The translations under genes and the position numbers were made by a program. DNA of 7,689 nt. Source: Methanimicrococcus sp034006575 (GTDB lineage Archaea; Halobacteriota; Methanosarcinia; Methanosarcinales; Methanosarcinaceae). The stretch covers positions 1 to 7,689 of the forward strand of contig JAVESN010000084.1 of assembly GCA_034006575.1 (NCBI GenBank). Direction: 5' to 3'. Below the pieces are notes generated by a model. The model did no database searches. It was not told where the DNA came from and saw only the letters and a program-made list of their open reading frames with translations. Shown piece by piece: positions 5,574 to 7,689 of this stretch. How positions within the stretch are numbered: position 1 is the first letter of the stretch; the number at the start of each line of letters is the position of its first letter.

Positions 5574-6373
5574 AAAACAATCAGTTCTTCAAAAGAACAC
5601 TTTTCTTTGCCGACGATTTTTGCCGAAAACCCGTTTTTCCCCATTTCCAAAATCACTTCGTCAAGCCCGGTAAGGGATGAAATCAAAAGCAAGAAAAAGC
5701 CGTTTTCTTTGAGATAAAAACCGACCTCTTTTAAGAACGAATCGATGCTGTCGCGCCCGAGAACACCTCCGTCAAACGCGTAATTGAGATAACCGCCCAC
5801 TTTTTCATCCTCGGATGTCGGCAAATACGGCGGATTAAAAACAATCATATCAAACAAATCACCGTTTGGAAGACGATCAAACATGTCGGACCTCTCAGCG
5901 AAAACGCCGTTTTTTTGCGCGCATAAAACGGCATTCGGATTGATGTCAACGGCGGAGACGGAAATGTTTGAAAAATTGTTTTGAATAAAAGCGGAAACGA
6001 ATCCGGAACCGCAGCCGACTTCAAAAACCGTAAACTTTTCATTTCGGGCTTCGTTTCGGGTTTCGTTTTGGGCTTCGTTTCGGGTTTCGTTTTGGGCTTC
6101 GTTTTGGGTTTCGTTTTCGTTTCGATTTTCGTTTCGATTTTCGTTTCGATTTTCGTTTCGATTTTCGTTTCGATTTTCGGAACCGGAAAGAAATTTGGAA
6201 ATTTCCAAAACCGCGCACTCCGCCAGCAAAAAAGAATCTTCGGCGGGCTCATAAACCTCTTCTAAAACAATGACGGTCGTTCCTTTATAATCTATTTTTG
6301 TAACGATTGGAGGAGCGGAATCGTTGTCTTTCATCGAATTTTTAAAACCGTTTTTCGTTTCATTGGAATCCAT
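5558..6373 (-). CDS. hemK2: HemK2/Mtq2-like protein glutamine N5-methyltransferase with a tetrapeptide-repeat insert
   Basis: A 271-residue SAM-dependent methyltransferase. Archaeal and eukaryotic Mtq2 relatives, with the zinc protein Trm112, methylate the GGQ glutamine of the class I release factor; that target is inferred from the family. Visible are the signature YEPAEDSFLL (41-50), SAM motif I EVGCGSGF (118-125), Asp143 in AVDIN and the catalytic NPPY (180-183). Family members are usually about 200-220 residues. The excess here is a charged low-complexity insert at 66-113, Asn/Glu/Arg-rich tetrapeptides, placed before motif I where a surface loop is expected, plus a short N-terminal extension. 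ATG 6373 is preferred over TTG 6376 because GAGG overlapping the ksgA stop is a well-spaced ribosome-binding site. Only nine bases separate it from ksgA, so the two are very likely co-transcribed and coupled. Confidence 0.88.
   Translation of the reverse strand: MDSNETKNGFKNSMKDNDSAPPIVTKIDYKGTTVIVLEEVYEPAEDSFLLAECAVLEISKFLSGSENRNENRNENRNENRNENRNENETQNEAQNETRNEAQNETRNEARNEKFTVFEVGCGSGFVSAFIQNNFSNISVSAVDINPNAVLCAQKNGVFAERSDMFDRLPNGDLFDMIVFNPPYLPTSEDEKVGGYLNYAFDGGVLGRDSIDSFLKEVGFYLKENGFFLLLISSLTGLDEVILEMGKNGFSAKIVGKEKCSFEELIVLKGEF
6038..6178. repeat. 12-bp in-frame coding repeat in the HemK2-like gene
   Basis: On the coding strand GAAAATCGAAAC repeats five times almost perfectly, then gives way to a more diverged block of six 12-bp units CRAAACGAARCC-like. 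It encodes Glu-Asn-Arg-Asn units, then Gln/Arg-Asn-Glu-Thr/Ala units, with a two-codon slip between the blocks. Because the unit is a multiple of three, copy-number change preserves the frame. The near-identical first block suggests recent expansion. Stop codons are absent in several frames, which creates spurious overlapping ORFs. Confidence 0.97.
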
Positions 6374-6382
6374 CAAACCGCC

Positions 6383-7264
6383 TCATTTTTTCCAAGAATA
6401 AAGCAAATTTGAAAGATGAGCGATGTCTGCCGGCGATAATTCTTCGGCGCGGCAGGCTAAAACGTCGCCGACGGTTTGATTCAAAAACTTCTCAGAAATC
6501 AGTGCGAAATCCGATTTTGTTTCAATAAAAGGCTGACTTGAAATTGTTTCTAAAACGTCTTTCAAATTCGGAATTTCGGATGTCAACGGACTTCCAAGAA
6601 GCGTGTTTTTAATTTTTTTGCGGCGCTGGCCGAATAATGCTTTTGTGACGGAAAAGAAAAAATCTTCGTCCACAACGGTGTACGAAGCCGGACGCGGGAT
6701 TAAGCGAATCACCGCGGAATCCACTTTCGGCGCGGGTTCAAAATAATCTTTCGGAACTTTCAAAATCAAAGACGCGTCCGTTTTGTGTTGAACATGAACG
6801 GAAAGGCGACCGTAATCTTTGCCCCCGGCATCCGCTGTTAAACGCTGCGCAAATTCATATTGATACATGAGAACGGCGGAATCAAAATCGGATTTTAGAA
6901 GTTTAAGCGCGATGTCCGATGAAATCGAATAAGGGAGATTGGCAACGACTTTATTAAACGGCAAACCGGAGAAGTCGATATCCATCACGTTTCCTTGAAT
7001 AATTTCAATGTTTTCATACACGGACAGGCGGGATTTTAAAACGCGAACCATTTCCGGATCCAATTCGATGATGATGAGTTTAGAAACGCGCGGCGCGATT
7101 CTTTCGCTGAGATTCCCGATTCCGCCGCCGATTTCTAAAACGACGTCGACCGGTACCAATTCCGCGGATTCAACGATTTGATCCAAAGTCGCGGCGTCAA
7201 CCAAGAAATGCTGATCCATTTTGCCGCCTTTGACGTGATATTCTTTTAAAATTTGATAAACCAT
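6383..7264 (-). CDS. ksgA: 16S rRNA dimethyladenosine transferase KsgA/Dim1
   Basis: A 293-residue SAM-dependent enzyme that dimethylates the two adjacent adenines in the helix 45 loop of 16S rRNA during small-subunit maturation. Family marks are GGKMDQHFLVD (13-23), SAM motif I EIGGGIGNLS (44-53), acidic motif II IIELDP (65-70), NLPYSIS (109-115), EPAPKVDSAV (176-185) and the basic FGQRRKKIKNTL (211-222). The frame is open 29 codons further upstream to 7351, but the archaeal family begins near MVYQILKEYHVKGGK, so ATG 7264 is preferred. The extra upstream residues (YYSDEYILMD) look unlike KsgA and overlap a TATA-like element. The C-terminus ends with RAEELSPADIAHLSNLL, usual for the family. 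The Shine-Dalgarno match before ATG 7264 is weak. The HemK2-like gene follows after nine bases. Confidence 0.95.
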   Translation of the reverse strand: MVYQILKEYHVKGGKMDQHFLVDAATLDQIVESAELVPVDVVLEIGGGIGNLSERIAPRVSKLIIIELDPEMVRVLKSRLSVYENIEIIQGNVMDIDFSGLPFNKVVANLPYSISSDIALKLLKSDFDSAVLMYQYEFAQRLTADAGGKDYGRLSVHVQHKTDASLILKVPKDYFEPAPKVDSAVIRLIPRPASYTVVDEDFFFSVTKALFGQRRKKIKNTLLGSPLTSEIPNLKDVLETISSQPFIETKSDFALISEKFLNQTVGDVLACRAEELSPADIAHLSNLLYSWKK

Positions 7265-7290
7265 TGACTCAACTCTCTTTATAACTGAAA

Positions 7291-7296
7291 TATAAA
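7291..7296 (-). promoter_or_regulatory. candidate ksgA promoter close to the start codon
   Basis: The minus strand reads TTTATA within ATTTATATTTC. Initiation 25-30 bases downstream would fall at about 7264-7270, practically on the ksgA ATG, implying a leaderless or nearly leaderless mRNA. This would fit the weak ribosome-binding site. The match is short and the region A/T-rich. Confidence 0.35.
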
Positions 7297-7379
7297 TCGT
7301 ATCCATCAGAATATATTCATCAGAATAATAAGTTTCGCAAACAAACGTCAAAAATCAAATGAATTAAGAATCTCAACCG

Positions 7380-7534
7380 GAATACAAAAAAAGACACGAA
7401 CTTTGAAAAAATGAAAACAAAAACGAAAACAAAAGGAAATCAAGAAGGAAAACAAAAGGAAAACAAAACAAAAATCCCGGAAAAAAAGAAAATAAAAAAT
7501 ATATTTATTTTTAAATTTTTAGAAGGAAAAAATA
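7380..7534 (-). terminator. A-rich spacer with T-runs after the Gly/Arg-tail gene
   Basis: The spacer 7265-7534 (270 nt) has no supported gene. From 7411 to 7500 the plus strand is AAAACAAAAACGAAAAC-like simple sequence. On the minus strand, directly past the upstream stop, come several T-runs (ATTTTTTCC, then TATATTTTTTATTTTC and CTTTTTTTCC near 7482-7530), suitable for archaeal U-tract termination. A stop here would isolate ksgA from the upstream gene. Confidence 0.4.
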
Positions 7535-7689
7535 TTAAGAAGAATCTCTGCGTTTGCCGTCCCTTCCGCCGTACGAGTCGCGCCTTCCCGGACCGCCTTG
7601 GCTTCCCGGACCGCCTTGTCTGCCGCCGTGTCGCAGTTGACCTCCGCCTTCTGCGGCTTGCATTAATGCGCGGGAGGGGGGAGCGGTAA
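7535..7689 (-). CDS. C-terminal end of a protein with a Gly/Arg-rich tail (possibly the DUF655 protein)
   Basis: The last 50 residues of a gene that enters from the right edge, ending with TAA at 7535-7537. The tail holds LRHGGRQGGPG, SQGGPGRRDS and YGGRDGKRRDSS. Of its last 37 residues, 14 are Gly and 7 Arg, a disordered RGG-like composition typical of RNA-binding proteins. QGGPG occurs twice, encoded by a 17-bp exact repeat at an 18-bp period (7584-7600 and 7602-7618). The frame was chosen because it gives this coherent composition and a stop before the T-runs; the other minus-strand frames give Arg-rich or Ala/Glu strings with no such ending. In many methanogens the gene before ksgA encodes a DUF655 RNA-binding-like protein, and that identity is a guess from context since no domain lies in the window. 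Confidence 0.6.
   Translation of the reverse strand, partial: TAPPSRALMQAAEGGGQLRHGGRQGGPGSQGGPGRRDSYGGRDGKRRDSS

Noticed and set aside
5981..6265. Plus-strand and second minus-strand open frames across the HemK2-like repeat
   Set aside because: The 12-bp repeat lacks stops in several frames; only the HemK2 frame shows conserved motifs on both sides.
6374..6376. TTG as the HemK2-like start
   Set aside because: The adjacent ATG at 6371-6373 has equally good spacing from GAGG and is the stronger start codon.
7411..7689. Plus-strand Lys/Thr-rich open frame at the right end
   Set aside because: It runs through simple A-rich repeat and then antisense to the Gly/Arg tail; no start signal or family resemblance.

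Overview
The window looks like a piece of a methanogenic archaeon's chromosome, probably from the Methanosarcinales. The evidence is an archaeal class I fructose-bisphosphate aldolase, an archaeal KsgA/Dim1 next to a HemK2/Mtq2-type methyltransferase, a DUF362 protein with two [4Fe-4S] motifs, tRNAs without an encoded CCA, TATA-type promoter elements and U-run terminators. Very A-rich spacers with many short tandem repeats suggest a gut lineage such as Methanimicrococcus. That genus-level guess is from memory and is tentative.

Layout. Positions 1-311 are an A-rich, repeat-filled spacer holding the poly-T terminator of the aldolase gene, which runs leftward (312-1232). A 301-nt divergent promoter region follows. 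The rightward pair comes next: an Ada-N/AraC/AlkA fusion (1534-3009) and an Ogt methyltransferase (3070-3612). Together they cover the functions of an Ada-type alkylation-repair response. The fusion gene appears to lack an ATG. Its reading frame and its Ada zinc-site cysteines extend 43 codons upstream of the first in-frame ATG, to an ACG or ATT just after a perfect Shine-Dalgarno sequence. A leftward tRNA cluster (Asn, CAT-anticodon, Asn; 3769-4210) is followed by the leftward DUF362 ferredoxin-like gene (4311-5414).

The right part is a leftward translation-related cluster: the end of a gene with a Gly/Arg-rich tail (7535 to the window edge, possibly the DUF655 protein often found before ksgA), then ksgA (6383-7264), then a HemK2/Mtq2-like gene (5558-6373). 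KsgA matures the small ribosomal subunit. The HemK2/Mtq2 family modifies the release factor GGQ glutamine.

The most unusual theme is repeat expansion. There are (AAAAAC)n and 13-bp repeats in spacers, a 12-bp in-frame repeat inside the HemK2-like gene, a 14-bp repeat across its stop codon, a 20-bp tandem duplication upstream of one tRNA, and an 18-bp period repeat in the Gly/Arg tail. I see no CRISPR array, transposon or prophage.
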